Positions 38,282 through 47,672 of a stretch of 64,000 bases of DNA are shown here, piece after piece (position 1 is the first letter of the stretch; each line of letters opens with the position of its first letter). This DNA is from Corynebacterium lizhenjunii (GTDB lineage Bacteria; Actinomycetota; Actinomycetes; Mycobacteriales; Mycobacteriaceae), in assembly GCF_011038655.2 (NCBI RefSeq), contig NZ_CP064954.1, forward strand, positions 1,550,001 to 1,614,000. The letters run 5' to 3'. Under the pieces are notes generated by a model. It did not search any database. It was not told where the DNA came from and saw only the letters and a list, made by a program, of their open reading frames with translations. The position numbers and the translations under genes were made by a program.

Positions 38282-39397
38282 TTAGGAGGCTGCGGGGGCT
38301 TCGCGCTCATCGGCGGCAAGTTGGCCGCAGGCGGCGGCGATTTCGTCGCCCTTGGTGTCACGGACGGTACACGGCACGCCTTGAGCGAGAACCCGACGGA
38401 CAAACTCGTCCTGGCGAGCGCGCGGGGCGGCGTCCCACTCAGAGCCCGGGGTGGGATTGAGCGGAATAACATTGACGTGCACCTTAGAACCCAAAGCAGC
38501 GTGGAGCTTCTGCCCTAACATGTCCGCACGGAAGTCTTGATCGTTTTTATCGCGGATCAACGCGTACTCAATGGAAACGCGGCGCCCGGACTTGTCTGCA
38601 TAGTATTTAGCGGCATCGAGGACCTCCGCCACCGGCCAGCGGTTGTTGACCGGGACCAGGGTATCGCGCAGTTCATCATCTGGGGTGTGGAGGGAGACTG
38701 CCAGGGTGCAGGCGAGGTCTTCATCGGCAAGCTTCCGTATAGCCGGGGCCAAGCCCACGGTAGAGACGGTAACGTTGCGCTGCGACAGGCCAAAGCCTGC
38801 GCCATCCTGGCCAGTAATCTGACGCACGGCCTGCACCACGCGCTTGTAGTTAGCCAGGGGCTCCCCCATGCCCATGAACACCACATTGGTCAGGCGGGAG
38901 CCTTCGGCCTGCATCTGCGCGGCAGCGGTGCGGAACTGCTCCACAATCTCCGCAGTGGAGAGATTACGGTCCAAGCCCCCTTGGCCCGTGGCGCAGAAAG
39001 GACACGCCATGCCGCAGCCAGCCTGAGAGGAAATACACAGTGTGGCGCGGCCCGGGTAGCGCATGAGCACTGATTCCAACAACGTGCCGTCGTGCAGGCG
39101 CCACAAAGACTTCGTGGTTTCGCCATCATCTGTGGAGGTTTGGCGCACCGGCTCCATCAACACTGGGAACAAGGCAGCCTGGACTTCCGCGCGCTTGCCG
39201 GCGGGGATGTCGGTCATCGCGGCGACATCAGCAGTCAGATGCTCGTAATAGTGCTTAGCCAACTGCTTCGCACGGAACTTGGGCAAGCCCAGCTCCGCCA
39301 GGACGTCCACGCGCTCTGCAACGCTGAGATCAGCAAAATGCTTGGGTGGCAGGCCACGACGCGGAGCGGAAAAATTCAGTTTCAAAGGTTCAGCCAT
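38282..39397 (-). CDS. rlmN: Dual-specificity RNA methyltransferase RlmN
   Basis: A 371-residue radical-SAM enzyme that methylates C2 of A2503 in 23S rRNA and A37 in some tRNAs. The cluster motif [11 protein letters not shown] lies near residue 130. [11 protein letters not shown] and the [17 protein letters not shown] block follow, and [20 protein letters not shown] contains the methyl-carrying Cys. Length is normal. Confidence 0.95.
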   Translation of the reverse strand: MAEPLKLNFSAPRRGLPPKHFADLSVAERVDVLAELGLPKFRAKQLAKHYYEHLTADVAAMTDIPAGKRAEVQAALFPVLMEPVRQTSTDDGETTKSLWRLHDGTLLESVLMRYPGRATLCISSQAGCGMACPFCATGQGGLDRNLSTAEIVEQFRTAAAQMQAEGSRLTNVVFMGMGEPLANYKRVVQAVRQITGQDGAGFGLSQRNVTVSTVGLAPAIRKLADEDLACTLAVSLHTPDDELRDTLVPVNNRWPVAEVLDAAKYYADKSGRRVSIEYALIRDKNDQDFRADMLGQKLHAALGSKVHVNVIPLNPTPGSEWDAAPRARQDEFVRRVLAQGVPCTVRDTKGDEIAAACGQLAADEREAPAAS

Positions 39398-39490
39398 GGT
39401 GTCTGCTATTTTGGCACGTCATCTGGCCTTGGCGCCACTTATGTGACCACGACATGATCCCTACGCCCGATTCGTATTAGATTATTAGGC

Positions 39491-39913
39491 ATGACAACCC
39501 CTGACGCATCTTCGTCTGTGCCACCGCACGTATCGCAGACGCCGGAAACGCTCGCTGTGCCCAACCCCGCCCCGGAAGCTAACCCCGCTACCGCTCCTGG
39601 CCTGTCCGATCGCGAGCGCAAGGCGCTGGCAGATTATCACAAGGAACAGCGCAAAGTTAAGGGCTCCTTTGCTGCTAGCACTTGGGCGGCGTTGATTGTG
39701 GGCTTCCTGCTGCTGATTCTGTTAATCATTTTCATCCTGCAGAACCAGCAAAAGGCAGTAATGAACTTCTTCTCCTGGACCGTGGAGTTCCCAGCAGGTA
39801 TCGCCTTCCTTATCTTTGCCATCGCTGGCGCGCTGATTATGGCCCTGGTGGGTGGCTGGCGCATGCTGGAGCTGCGTCGGCAAGTAAAGAAGCACGCCCA
39901 GGCCCAGCGCTAG
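39491..39913 (+). CDS. LapA-domain (DUF1049) membrane protein
   Basis: A 140-residue protein. A Pro/Ala/Ser-rich cytoplasmic start is followed by two membrane helices: STWAALIVGFLLLILLIIFI, then FILQNQQKAVMNFFSW and the second helix IAFLIFAIAGALIMALVGGW. The FILQN motif and two-helix layout define LapA/DUF1049, which in E. coli helps LPS assembly. The role in a mycolata bacterium is unknown. The stop is followed at once by a three-unit tandem repeat. Confidence 0.85.
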   Translation: MTTPDASSSVPPHVSQTPETLAVPNPAPEANPATAPGLSDRERKALADYHKEQRKVKGSFAASTWAALIVGFLLLILLIIFILQNQQKAVMNFFSWTVEFPAGIAFLIFAIAGALIMALVGGWRMLELRRQVKKHAQAQR

Positions 39914-39919
39914 GCGCCG

Positions 39920-39973
39920 CAGCCTGGTTGGGTGTTCCAGCCCGGTTGGGTGTTCTAACCTGGTTGGGAGTTC
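39920..39973. repeat. 18-bp tandem repeat, three units, after a stop codon
   Basis: Three units of CAGCCTGGTTGGGTGTTC (units 2 and 3 with one and four changes) begin seven bases after the LapA stop, at the convergent junction with cdsA. Confidence 0.85.
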
Positions 39974-40018
39974 TAGCGAGGCGCGGCTGTACTGTCCTAG
40001 TAGTCTTGCGCCACCCGA

Positions 40019-40912
40019 CTAGTGCAGCCCCGGCAGCCAGAAACCATGGGAGAGAAAATTCATTGCCACCCAGGTAATCATGGCGGCAGGCAGCATGCCA
40101 TCCAGGCGGTCCATCAAGCCCCCATGGCCCGGCAAAATAGCAGACATGTCCTTGATCCCCAGTTCGCGCTTGAATTGGGATTCCACCAAGTCCCCCAGCG
40201 TGGCACAGAAGACCAGGACAAGACCCATCAAGGCGCCCACCCAAGCGTCATGGTGCAGCAGCAACCATACTGATAGCGCGCCTGTGACCACGCCAAAGAT
40301 TACTGAACCGGCAAAGCCCTCCCAGGACTTTTTCGGGGACACCGCCGGTGCCATGGGGTGCGAGCCAAACATAACCCCGGCAATGTAGCCGCCGGTATCC
40401 GAAGCCACCACGCAAAGCATAAAGACCACAATGGAGGACGCCCCGCTAGCAAATGGGGTTTGGGTTGTGGAAAGCATCGCAGCGAAGGACCCAAACAGCG
40501 GAATCCACGTGAGCACAAAAATGCCCACCGACATGTCCCGCAAATAATTGATCGGCGGCTGATGGCGCCCATTGTGGAAGAGTCGGCCGAACATCAACAA
40601 CAACACAGCGATGACATAGACCGCCACCATGCCCTGGGCCCCCATGGGCCAAGAGATCCACACCATCGCCTGACCCAGAAGGATCAGCAGCGTGCGCGGC
40701 ACGTAGTAGCTGTGCTCCCGCAGCCGCGTGAGCACCTCCCACATCCCAACGCCAACGGCGGCGGCCACCACCAGGTACCAGGCCAGCGGTCCGGCCCAGA
40801 CCGCGAACACCACCACCGCCCCCAGGCCCACGCCCACCGCAATTGCGGCAGGCAGGTTGCGCCCGGCGCCATTCTTGGGTTTGGGCAGCCTGCGTGGACG
40901 TGCCTCGCTCAT
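40019..40912 (-). CDS. cdsA: Phosphatidate cytidylyltransferase
   Basis: A 297-residue membrane enzyme that makes CDP-diacylglycerol, the precursor for cardiolipin, phosphatidylinositol and PIM lipids. It has about eight membrane segments. The CDP-alcohol signature SQFKRELGIKDMSAILPG continues with HGGLMDRLD, a full match. The ATG at 40912 follows AAAGGA; an upstream in-frame start at 40990 gives an unconserved leader. It is encoded next to frr, its usual neighbour. Confidence 0.94.
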   Translation of the reverse strand: MSEARPRRLPKPKNGAGRNLPAAIAVGVGLGAVVVFAVWAGPLAWYLVVAAAVGVGMWEVLTRLREHSYYVPRTLLILLGQAMVWISWPMGAQGMVAVYVIAVLLLMFGRLFHNGRHQPPINYLRDMSVGIFVLTWIPLFGSFAAMLSTTQTPFASGASSIVVFMLCVVASDTGGYIAGVMFGSHPMAPAVSPKKSWEGFAGSVIFGVVTGALSVWLLLHHDAWVGALMGLVLVFCATLGDLVESQFKRELGIKDMSAILPGHGGLMDRLDGMLPAAMITWVAMNFLSHGFWLPGLH

Positions 40913-40990
40913 AGGGGTTTTCCTTTCTGCCAAACGGTACGCGCCTGTCATAGGGTGCACGGCCGCGCGTGGCCGCACGTCTCCGGACAT

Positions 40991-41027
40991 AAAAATCAGC
41001 CGCCGCGATGGTCCACGGCGGCTTGAT
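40991..41027 (-). terminator. Terminator after frr
   Basis: ATCAGCCGCCG and CGGCGGCTTGAT pair, and the minus strand continues with TTTTTA. Confidence 0.75.
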
Positions 41028-41049
41028 TCATCTAAACGCAGCCTGGAGG

Positions 41050-41607
41050 CTAGACCTCCATCAGTTCACTTTCTTTGTGGGCGACCAGCTTGTCAATCTG
41101 CTCGATGTAGGAGGCAGTGATCTTCTCCATCTCCTTTTCAGCAGCAATGACTTCGTCCTCGCCGGCGTCGCCGTCCTTTTGCAGCTTCTTCAGCGCTTCC
41201 ATAGCCTTACGGCGCAGGTTACGCACGGCCACCTTGCCGTCCTCCCCCTTGGACTTAGCCAGCTTGACCATGTCCCGGCGGCGCTCCTCCGTGAGCTGCG
41301 GCACGGTCACTCGCAGCACCTGGCCATCATTGGTGGGGTTGACCCCCAGGTCAGAGTTGCGGATGGCGTTTTCAATCTCATGGATCATCGCCTGCTCATA
41401 GGGCTTAATCAACAGCATGCGCGGCTCCGGGACGGAGATGGTTGCCATCTGCGTGATAGGGGTTGGCGCGCCGTAGTATTCAGCCACCAGGCCATTAAAC
41501 ATGGAGGGGTTGGCGCGGCCGGTGCGAATGGTCAGCAGCTGCTCGCGGGTATGCTCCACCGAGGCAGTCATGTGCTCTTCGGCGTCGAGCTGAATCTCAT
41601 CAATCAT
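41050..41607 (-). CDS. frr: Ribosome recycling factor
   Basis: A 185-residue protein that splits post-termination ribosomes with EF-G. It has the family blocks [48 protein letters not shown] and [13 protein letters not shown]. Length and order are standard. It lies downstream of pyrH, separated by about 110 bases with no gene. Confidence 0.96.
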   Translation of the reverse strand: MIDEIQLDAEEHMTASVEHTREQLLTIRTGRANPSMFNGLVAEYYGAPTPITQMATISVPEPRMLLIKPYEQAMIHEIENAIRNSDLGVNPTNDGQVLRVTVPQLTEERRRDMVKLAKSKGEDGKVAVRNLRRKAMEALKKLQKDGDAGEDEVIAAEKEMEKITASYIEQIDKLVAHKESELMEV

Positions 41608-41721
41608 GAGTGGTGCTTCCTTAACATGCGGAGGAAATAATTGTCTATAGTTCTTCGCTATAACCTAGCAGGTTTTGCCCTAGCCGTGCTAGAGCCCACT
41701 GCTTAAGCCCAACGCCTGCAG

Positions 41722-42450
41722 TTAGGACTGCACCAGGGTGCCAATTCGCTCGCCGGCCACCGCACGTGCGATGTTGCCTTCCGTGAGCAGATTGAACACC
41801 AAAATGGGCATATCGTTGTCCATGCACAGGCTAAATGCGGTGGCGTCAGCAACCTTGAGGTTCTTTTCAATGACCTCGCGCGGAGTGATTTCCGTGTACA
41901 GCTGGGCGTCCGGGTTGGTGCGGGGGTCATCATCATAAACGCCGTCCACACCCTTGGCCAGGAAGAGTACCTCAGCGCCGATTTCCAGGGCGCGCTGCGC
42001 GGCGGTGGTATCGGTAGAGAAGTATGGCATACCCATGCCCGCGCCGAAGATAACTACGCGGCCCTTCTCCAGGTGGCGGGCCGCGCGCAGCGGCAGGTAA
42101 GGCTCTGCGATTTGGGCCATGTTGATAGCGGTCTGCACACGGCTGTCAATGCCTAGCTGCTGCAGGAAGTCCTGCAGGGCCAGGCAGTTCATCACGGTGC
42201 CCAGCATGCCCATGTAGTCCGAGCGGGCGCGGTCCAGGCCGCGCTGGGATAGCTCCGCGCCGCGGAAGAAGTTGCCGCCACCAATGACCACTGCTACTTC
42301 GGTCCCCTGCTTGGCTACCTCTGCAATCTGCCGGGCAACGTTTTCAACCACGTCCGGGTCAATGCCCACGGTGCCGCCACCGAACATCTCACCGCCCAGT
42401 TTGAGCATGACGCGCTTGTAGCCGGTTCGCTTGGAATCAGGGGTAGTCAC
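41722..42450 (-). CDS. pyrH: Uridylate kinase
   Basis: A 242-residue amino acid kinase-fold enzyme phosphorylating UMP to [17 protein letters not shown] starts the nucleotide-binding region, [20 protein letters not shown] contacts UMP, and [20 protein letters not shown] and [19 protein letters not shown] complete the family pattern. It is placed between tsf and frr as usual. Confidence 0.96.
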   Translation of the reverse strand: MTTPDSKRTGYKRVMLKLGGEMFGGGTVGIDPDVVENVARQIAEVAKQGTEVAVVIGGGNFFRGAELSQRGLDRARSDYMGMLGTVMNCLALQDFLQQLGIDSRVQTAINMAQIAEPYLPLRAARHLEKGRVVIFGAGMGMPYFSTDTTAAQRALEIGAEVLFLAKGVDGVYDDDPRTNPDAQLYTEITPREVIEKNLKVADATAFSLCMDNDMPILVFNLLTEGNIARAVAGERIGTLVQS

Positions 42451-42544
42451 TGAAGGTGTTCCTCTCCTTGTGGGGGACTTGTGTGCTGGCGCTAATCCTA
42501 CCCGTTGCCCACCCCCGCAGCCTAACCCGTCAGCCTTGCTGCTG

Positions 42545-42560
42545 AGCTTGCCGATGCCCC
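42545..42560. repeat. Dispersed word, intergenic copy
   Basis: AGCTTGCCGATGCCCC lies in the 228-base pyrH-tsf gap, outside any gene, so protein coding cannot explain it. Confidence 0.6.
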
Positions 42561-42619
42561 TTTACCTCACTACTTCCCCTACCCCACCGCAGCATCAGGG
42601 CCTGCCGAAGAAATGCCAA

Positions 42620-42652
42620 ACCGCCCGGCTCCCAGGACGGAAGTCGGGCGGT
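42620..42652 (-). terminator. Terminator after tsf
   Basis: ACCGCCCG and CGGGCGGT pair, with further pairing inside. The minus strand continues TTGGCATTTCTT, a weak T tract. Confidence 0.65.
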
Positions 42653-42678
42653 CTTGAACGGGTGTGAGATCCCGGAAA

Positions 42679-43491
42679 CTAGGCGCCCAGCTCGAAGCGC
42701 TTGAAGCCCAAGACCTTGGTGCCAGCCTCATCCAGCAGCTGTGCCACGGTCTTCTTGGAGTCGGACAGTGCCGGCTGCTCCAGCAGGACTACGCCCTTGT
42801 AGAAGCCGTTGAGGCGGCCTTCCACGATCTTCGGCAGGGCTGCCTCTGGCTTGCCCTCCTCGCGGGTGGTGGCCTCCGCGATCTCGCGCTCCTTCTCCAC
42901 GACCTCAGCCGGGACCTCTTCGCGGGTCAGGTACTCAGCCTTCATGGCTGCGATCTGCAGAGCGGCAGCGTGAGCGGCCTCAGCGTTGCCCTCGTAGGAG
43001 ACCAAAACGCCCACTGCCGGCGGCAGGTCAGCGGAGCGCTGGTGCAGGTAGACGGCAACGTTGTCGCCTTCGATGGTCACTGCGCGGGAAGCCTGCAGCT
43101 TCTCGCCAGTCTTTGCGGACTCTTCGGTGACGATCTCAGAAACCGGCTTGCCGTCGATTTCCACGGCGTTGAGCTCCTCGGCGGAGTTCACCTTAGCGGC
43201 GCCAGCGGCCTCAGCGATCTTGGCGGCGAAGGCGCGGAAGGCCTCATTCTTAGCCACGAAGTCGGTCTCGCAGTTGATCTCCACCATGGTGTTGCCGGAA
43301 ACTGCGATCAGACCCTCGGTGGCCTCGCGGTCAGCGCGCTTGGAGACGGACTTTGCGCCCTTGATGCGCAGCAGCTCGACGGCCTTGTCGTAGTCGCCGT
43401 TGGCCTCTTCCAGAGCCTTCTTGCAGTCCAGCATGCCGGAGCCAGTAGCCTCGCGCAGTGCCTTGACGTCTGCAGCAGTGTAGTTCGCCAT
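42679..43491 (-). CDS. tsf: Elongation factor Ts
   Basis: A 270-residue nucleotide exchange factor for EF-Tu. The opening [20 protein letters not shown] and the [14 protein letters not shown] block are characteristic. The ATG at 43491 follows AAGGAGG, and an in-frame start at 43572 is not supported. It lies downstream of rpsB with a large stem between them. Confidence 0.96.
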   Translation of the reverse strand: MANYTAADVKALREATGSGMLDCKKALEEANGDYDKAVELLRIKGAKSVSKRADREATEGLIAVSGNTMVEINCETDFVAKNEAFRAFAAKIAEAAGAAKVNSAEELNAVEIDGKPVSEIVTEESAKTGEKLQASRAVTIEGDNVAVYLHQRSADLPPAVGVLVSYEGNAEAAHAAALQIAAMKAEYLTREEVPAEVVEKEREIAEATTREEGKPEAALPKIVEGRLNGFYKGVVLLEQPALSDSKKTVAQLLDEAGTKVLGFKRFELGA

Positions 43492-43633
43492 AGTTGGGGC
43501 GATCCTCCTTGAAAAGTATGCGGGTAAGTGTGGGAGTTTTTCTTCCAGTAGCCCAGCCCTGGAGCTTGGCACAATCCGCCTGGTGGCGGCTATGTGCCCT
43601 TCTGAAGAGCTGTGGACTCGAGGAGAGAAAGAA

Positions 43634-43695
43634 ACCCCCGTTGCGTGGAATTATCTAGCCCGCTTCACATACAGCGGGCAGCGCGCAACGGGGGT
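43634..43695 (-). terminator. Long stem between rpsB and tsf
   Basis: ACCCCCGTTGCG (43634-43645) pairs with CGCAACGGGGGT (43684-43695), enclosing an inner GCCCGC/GCGGGC hairpin. On the minus strand TTTCTTTCTC follows. It probably attenuates transcription from rpsB into tsf. Confidence 0.75.
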
Positions 43696-43708
43696 GCAGT
43701 GCAAAGAT

Positions 43709-44515
43709 TTACTCTGCGGACTCAGCGGATGCCGGGTCGGATGCTGCGGCGGCCTCAGCAGCGTCGCGGGCTTCCTTCTCAGCGGAGTCGCCGGCAGCTT
43801 CCTTAGCTGCGGCCAGCTGGCGCTCTTCACGAGCCTTCTTGCCCTCTTCCACGGCGGTAGCGATGATGCCGGTCAGCAACTTGGTGGCGCGGATGGCGTC
43901 ATCGTTGCCCGGGATCGGGAAGTCAACTTCATCCGGGTCGCAGTTGGTGTCCAGGATAGCCACAACCGGGATGTTGAGCTTGTGAGCTTCCTTGACTGCG
44001 ATGTGCTCCTTGTTGGTGTCAACGATCCACAGTGCGGACGGAGCCTTGGACATCTCAGAGATGCCGCCTAGCACGCGCTCCAGCTTGGTGCGCTCGCGGG
44101 TCAGCATCAGGGTTTCCTTCTTGGTGCGACCCTTGTAGCCGTCCTCAGCTGCATCCATAGCCTGCAGTTCCTTCATGCGCTTGAGGCGCTTGGATACAGT
44201 CTGGAAGTTGGTGAGCATGCCACCCAGCCAGCGGTGGTTCACGTACGGCATACCAACGCGCTGCGCTTCCTCTGCCACTGCTTCCTGGGCCTGCTTCTTG
44301 GTGCCCACAAACAGGATGGTGCCACCGTGTGCAACGGTTTCCTTGACGAACTCGAAGGCCTCATCGATGTAGGTCAGCGTCTGCTGTAGGTCGATGATGT
44401 AGATGCCGTTACGGTCGGTGAAGATGAATCGACGCATCTTCGGGTTCCAACGACGAGTCTGGTGGCCAAAGTGCACACCAGCGTCGAGGAGCTCGCGCAT
44501 GGTTACAACTGCCAT
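43709..44515 (-). CDS. rpsB: 30S ribosomal protein S2
   Basis: A 268-residue S2 protein. [20 protein letters not shown] and [20 protein letters not shown] open it. [19 protein letters not shown] follows later, and the tail is rich in Glu, Ala and Ser. It is needed late in 30S assembly. The ATG lies at the end of a leader of about 200 bases containing CCCGGG-type stems, so ribosomal-protein feedback on the leader is plausible but not shown. Confidence 0.96.
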   Translation of the reverse strand: MAVVTMRELLDAGVHFGHQTRRWNPKMRRFIFTDRNGIYIIDLQQTLTYIDEAFEFVKETVAHGGTILFVGTKKQAQEAVAEEAQRVGMPYVNHRWLGGMLTNFQTVSKRLKRMKELQAMDAAEDGYKGRTKKETLMLTRERTKLERVLGGISEMSKAPSALWIVDTNKEHIAVKEAHKLNIPVVAILDTNCDPDEVDFPIPGNDDAIRATKLLTGIIATAVEEGKKAREERQLAAAKEAAGDSAEKEARDAAEAAAASDPASAESAE

Positions 44516-44723
44516 GGTTTAGCTCGCTTTCTAAGCTTTAGGTTTTCCAGTGTTTTGAGTGTTGCGCGGGCTTTTATCCCGCGCCCTGGCTGCGAAGTCC
44601 TCCGGCAACACCCGGGATTTCCGCCCGGGACCATGTCCCCGCAGGGATGCACTCCGCCGCGCGTAGTCAATGCACCAAACGCTGGGTTCGTTTCCGGCGC
44701 CGGGCACACTGCTAGTCAGATAG

Positions 44724-44751
44724 CTTATACCAGCACCCTCACCCATTCCAA
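44724..44751 (-). promoter_or_regulatory. Candidate rpsB promoter
   Basis: On the minus strand TTGGAA (44746-44751) and TATAAG (44724-44729) are 16 bases apart, about 210 bases upstream of rpsB. The 327-base gap around it also holds the M23 gene's upstream region. Confidence 0.5.
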
Positions 44752-44842
44752 ACCGTACACCGCCTGTGACCTCAGTTTTCCCACGCGCCACATTCTGGGA
44801 AAATCCCTAGCGCACGGCCAGGTTTCCTGCCACAGTAGAGCC

Positions 44843-45397
44843 ATGAATGCTCTCCACATTAAGCAGTTTGCCGATGCCCCCTCCACCCGCCTCCTGCGCA
44901 CCCTCCTGGCTGGTTGGCTCACCCTAACCCTAGTAGCGTCCGCGACCCCTGCAGCCTCAGGTTCTCCTCCCCCGCGTAACCCAGCCATAGCCGCTGCACA
45001 CGGCTATTATCAGCGCCCAGTGGATGGTAGGGTCCTGCGCGCGTTTGATAAACCAGAGCACAAGTGGTCTCGCGGGCACCGCGGCGTAGATTTGGCCGCA
45101 CCCATCGGGGCCACTGTCTACTCGGCAGGCGAAGGCACAGTCTCCTTTGCTGGTTCCGTTGCCGGGCGCCCATCGGTTTCCGTGACCCACCCCGATGGTC
45201 TGCGCACTACCTACACTCCGGTCATCGCCCACGTTCAAGCAGGCGAGACAGTAGCCGCTGGTACGCCATTGGGGATTTTAGACCGCTCCTATGACGGTTA
45301 CCCCGGCTTACACTGGGGAGCCCTCCAAGGCCCGGATGACTACATTGACCCGCTTTCACTCCTGCAACCCCCGCGCATAAGGCTCAAGCCGGTGTAG
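44843..45397 (+). CDS. Secreted M23-family peptidase
   Basis: A 184-residue exported protein. A signal peptide (LAGWLTLTLVASATPAASG) is followed by an M23/LytM domain: HRGVDLAAPIGATVYSAGEG with the zinc His and Asp around residue 80, and GLHWGALQ in place of the HxH motif. It probably cleaves or binds peptidoglycan. The second zinc motif reads Leu-His-Trp, so catalysis should be checked. It is encoded divergently from rpsB, the same place as in mycobacteria. The 17-base word lies near its N-terminus (Phe-Ala-Asp-Ala-Pro-Ser). Confidence 0.85.
   Translation: MNALHIKQFADAPSTRLLRTLLAGWLTLTLVASATPAASGSPPPRNPAIAAAHGYYQRPVDGRVLRAFDKPEHKWSRGHRGVDLAAPIGATVYSAGEGTVSFAGSVAGRPSVSVTHPDGLRTTYTPVIAHVQAGETVAAGTPLGILDRSYDGYPGLHWGALQGPDDYIDPLSLLQPPRIRLKPV
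44865..44881. repeat. Dispersed 17-base word, one mismatch
   Basis: AGTTTGCCGATGCCCCC lies in the pre-signal region of the M23 gene, a poorly conserved segment. Confidence 0.55.
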
Positions 45398-45458
45398 CGG
45401 CACCGCCGGTGTAGCGGCACCGCCGGTGTAGCGGCACCGCCGGTGTAGTGGCACTGCC
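45391..45458. repeat. 17-bp tandem repeat, four units, covering a stop codon
   Basis: Four units of GGTGTAGCGGCACCGCC, the last with two changes, begin at the final codons of the M23 gene. The TAG of the first unit is its stop codon. They fill the convergent gap to xerC. Confidence 0.9.
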
Positions 45459-45463
45459 GGGGT

Positions 45464-46384
45464 CTATGCACGTGGATGCGCTTGCTGGTATACCTGCTGC
45501 AGGCGTTGGGTGCTCACATGGGTATAAATCTGGGTGGTCTGCAGCGAAGAATGCCCCAGCAGCTCTTGGACCATACGCAAATCCGCCCCGCCTTCCAACA
45601 AGTGCGTCGCCGCCGAATGGCGCACCCCATGGGGAGTAAGACCCGGCGCGCCCGCCTGTGCGGCCGCCTTCTCCACTATGCGGCGAACCTGGCGGGGGTC
45701 TATGCGCCCGCCGCGGACCCCCAGGAAAACCGCCGGGCTGTGGCCGCGATCGTAGTCCGCGCGTTGCTGCAACCACGCCTGTAGAGCCTCAGCGCAGGCC
45801 TGACCAAAGGGCACTACGCGCTGTTTGTTGCCTTTGCCGGTAACACGTGCGGTACGTCGCTCAAGGTCCAGGTCGCGCAGGTCCAGGCCCACGAGCTCGC
45901 CCACGCGCACACCGGTGGCATAGAGCAGCTCCACCATGGCGCGGTCGCGAGCAGCGACGCCGCTGCTGATGGATGAATCACGGCCTTCAGCAATGCTGTC
46001 CACCAGCTCCTCAGCTTGATCGTGTGTGAGTACGCGCGGCAAGTTGCGGTGGGTCTTAGGCGTCATTAACCGCGCGGCCACGTCCGCTTCGAGGTAGCCC
46101 TGCCTGTGTGCCCAGGTAGAAAACCCCCGCGCGGCGGCGGTGCGCCGGGCCAGGGTGGCCCGCGAGAGTCCCTGCGCCACTGCCGCGCTGAGCCACTCGC
46201 GCAGCGCCAGCAAATCAAAGTGCGCAAAGTCCGGCACCGCAGCGGCAAAGTCCAGCAGGTCGCTGCGGTAGCCGCGCACGGTAGCCTCCGCCTTGCCCTG
46301 GACGTCACGTAGGAAGAACGCGTAGTCCTCCACGGCTTCCACAAGTTGACCAGTGGCAGAAGGCGGTTTCTGGGAGGCTGACAT
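45464..46384 (-). CDS. xerC: Tyrosine recombinase XerC
   Basis: A 306-residue recombinase that resolves chromosome dimers at dif. The catalytic set is complete: Arg in ATGVRVGELVGL, Lys in GKGNKQR, His and Arg in HGVRHSAATH, His in LGHSSLQ, and Tyr in IYTHV. An N-terminal SAM-like domain covers about residues 15-105. It is encoded next to dprA and comM in the order usual for actinobacteria. Confidence 0.95.
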   Translation of the reverse strand: MSASQKPPSATGQLVEAVEDYAFFLRDVQGKAEATVRGYRSDLLDFAAAVPDFAHFDLLALREWLSAAVAQGLSRATLARRTAAARGFSTWAHRQGYLEADVAARLMTPKTHRNLPRVLTHDQAEELVDSIAEGRDSSISSGVAARDRAMVELLYATGVRVGELVGLDLRDLDLERRTARVTGKGNKQRVVPFGQACAEALQAWLQQRADYDRGHSPAVFLGVRGGRIDPRQVRRIVEKAAAQAGAPGLTPHGVRHSAATHLLEGGADLRMVQELLGHSSLQTTQIYTHVSTQRLQQVYQQAHPRA

Positions 46385-46478
46385 ACCCGCCTACCTTACC
46401 CCACTGCGCTGCAGGTCCCACCGCCAACAAGTCGCCCTACGCTGTGGAACCCACGGCCCTGCCCGGCTGGTGGCTGTG

Positions 46479-47672
46479 CTAGTCCTGGGGTACGCGGCAC
46501 CACCCTCCGCCCTGCCGGACAACCAGGCCCTGCTTCTCCACTGCCACCAACAGGTGGATGGTCAATGCCAGGGGCAGGCCGGCGTCACGGGCAATGTCGG
46601 CGGCGGAAGCGAGGGTATCGGGAGGCGTGGCGTCATAGGCACGCAATTCGTTACGCGAGAGCCGTTGCGTAGCCGAAGGGGCGAACTCTAGCTCCAGCTG
46701 TGCCTCCTCATCCACACTGCCGACGCGTTCCAGCAGCTCCCGAATCCCATCGGCAGAGGTCACTAGCTGCGCGCGGCCTTCTTGGATCCGCCTGTGGCAG
46801 CCAATGGAGCCTGTGCCAGTAATCGGCCCCGGCACCGCCATGGCCACCTTGCCCAGGGCTTCTGCCCAATTCAAGGTATTCAGCGCCCCGGAGCGAAACG
46901 CCGCCTCGACCACCACCGCACCGTCCGTGAGTGCCGCGACGAGACGGTTGCGGGTCAAAAAACGATGCCGCTGCGGCGTGGTGCCAGGCGGGAACTCGCT
47001 AACCAACACACCACTTGCCGCAATCTGGTCAAAAAGACGCGCATTGCGCGCCGGGTAAGGATAATCAATCCCACACGCAGCTACTGCCACAGTGGTGCCA
47101 TGCTCCGCCAGCGTGTGTTCGTGGGCCACGGTATCAACCCCAAGCGCACCACCGGAGACAATGCTCCACTGGTGGCGCACCAGCCCACTGCACAGCAGTT
47201 TGGTCACCTCAAAGCCATAGCGCGATATGGCCCGCGTACCCACCACTGCCACCGCTTGGTGGACGGCGCCAGCCAAGTCCCCGCCGCGGACCCAGAGAGA
47301 ATGCGGGGCTACGGCATCGGCGTCGAAGTTTGCGGGGGCATCGCCAAGACCGCTGCGGTAGAACCCGAAGGAGCGCGCAAAGGCCTCCTCAGGCCACTGC
47401 GGATCCCCCGGAGTAATCAGGCGCGCACCTACCGCCTCGGCCGCGGCCATGTCCTCTTCCTGGCGCAGCCAGTCCCAGCGCGATGCCGTCTGGTCCCGCA
47501 GCGCACCCAACCAGTCCGCGCGGTGATAAATGCCGTGCGCAATCCGCTCCGGCTCGAATTCCTCCAGCAATGCTGCCAACACATGCGAAGGGCCCTCTAC
47601 CACCCGGTTGAGGTAAACCCACGCCTGATACGGCGTATCAATCAACAACTTTGTCACGGCTACTGCCCCCAC
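46479..47672 (-). CDS. dprA: DNA processing protein DprA
   Basis: A 397-residue Rossmann-fold protein that, in competent bacteria, loads RecA on incoming single-stranded DNA. VVGTRAISRYGFEVTKLL, SGGALGVDTVAHEHTL, FPPGTTPQRHRFLTRNRLVA and GSIGCHRRIQEGRAQLV follow the family order, with a C-terminal winged-helix-like segment. Its start overlaps the comM end by 13 bases. Most corynebacteria carrying it are not known to be naturally competent. Confidence 0.94.
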   Translation of the reverse strand: MGAVAVTKLLIDTPYQAWVYLNRVVEGPSHVLAALLEEFEPERIAHGIYHRADWLGALRDQTASRWDWLRQEEDMAAAEAVGARLITPGDPQWPEEAFARSFGFYRSGLGDAPANFDADAVAPHSLWVRGGDLAGAVHQAVAVVGTRAISRYGFEVTKLLCSGLVRHQWSIVSGGALGVDTVAHEHTLAEHGTTVAVAACGIDYPYPARNARLFDQIAASGVLVSEFPPGTTPQRHRFLTRNRLVAALTDGAVVVEAAFRSGALNTLNWAEALGKVAMAVPGPITGTGSIGCHRRIQEGRAQLVTSADGIRELLERVGSVDEEAQLELEFAPSATQRLSRNELRAYDATPPDTLASAADIARDAGLPLALTIHLLVAVEKQGLVVRQGGGWCRVPQD

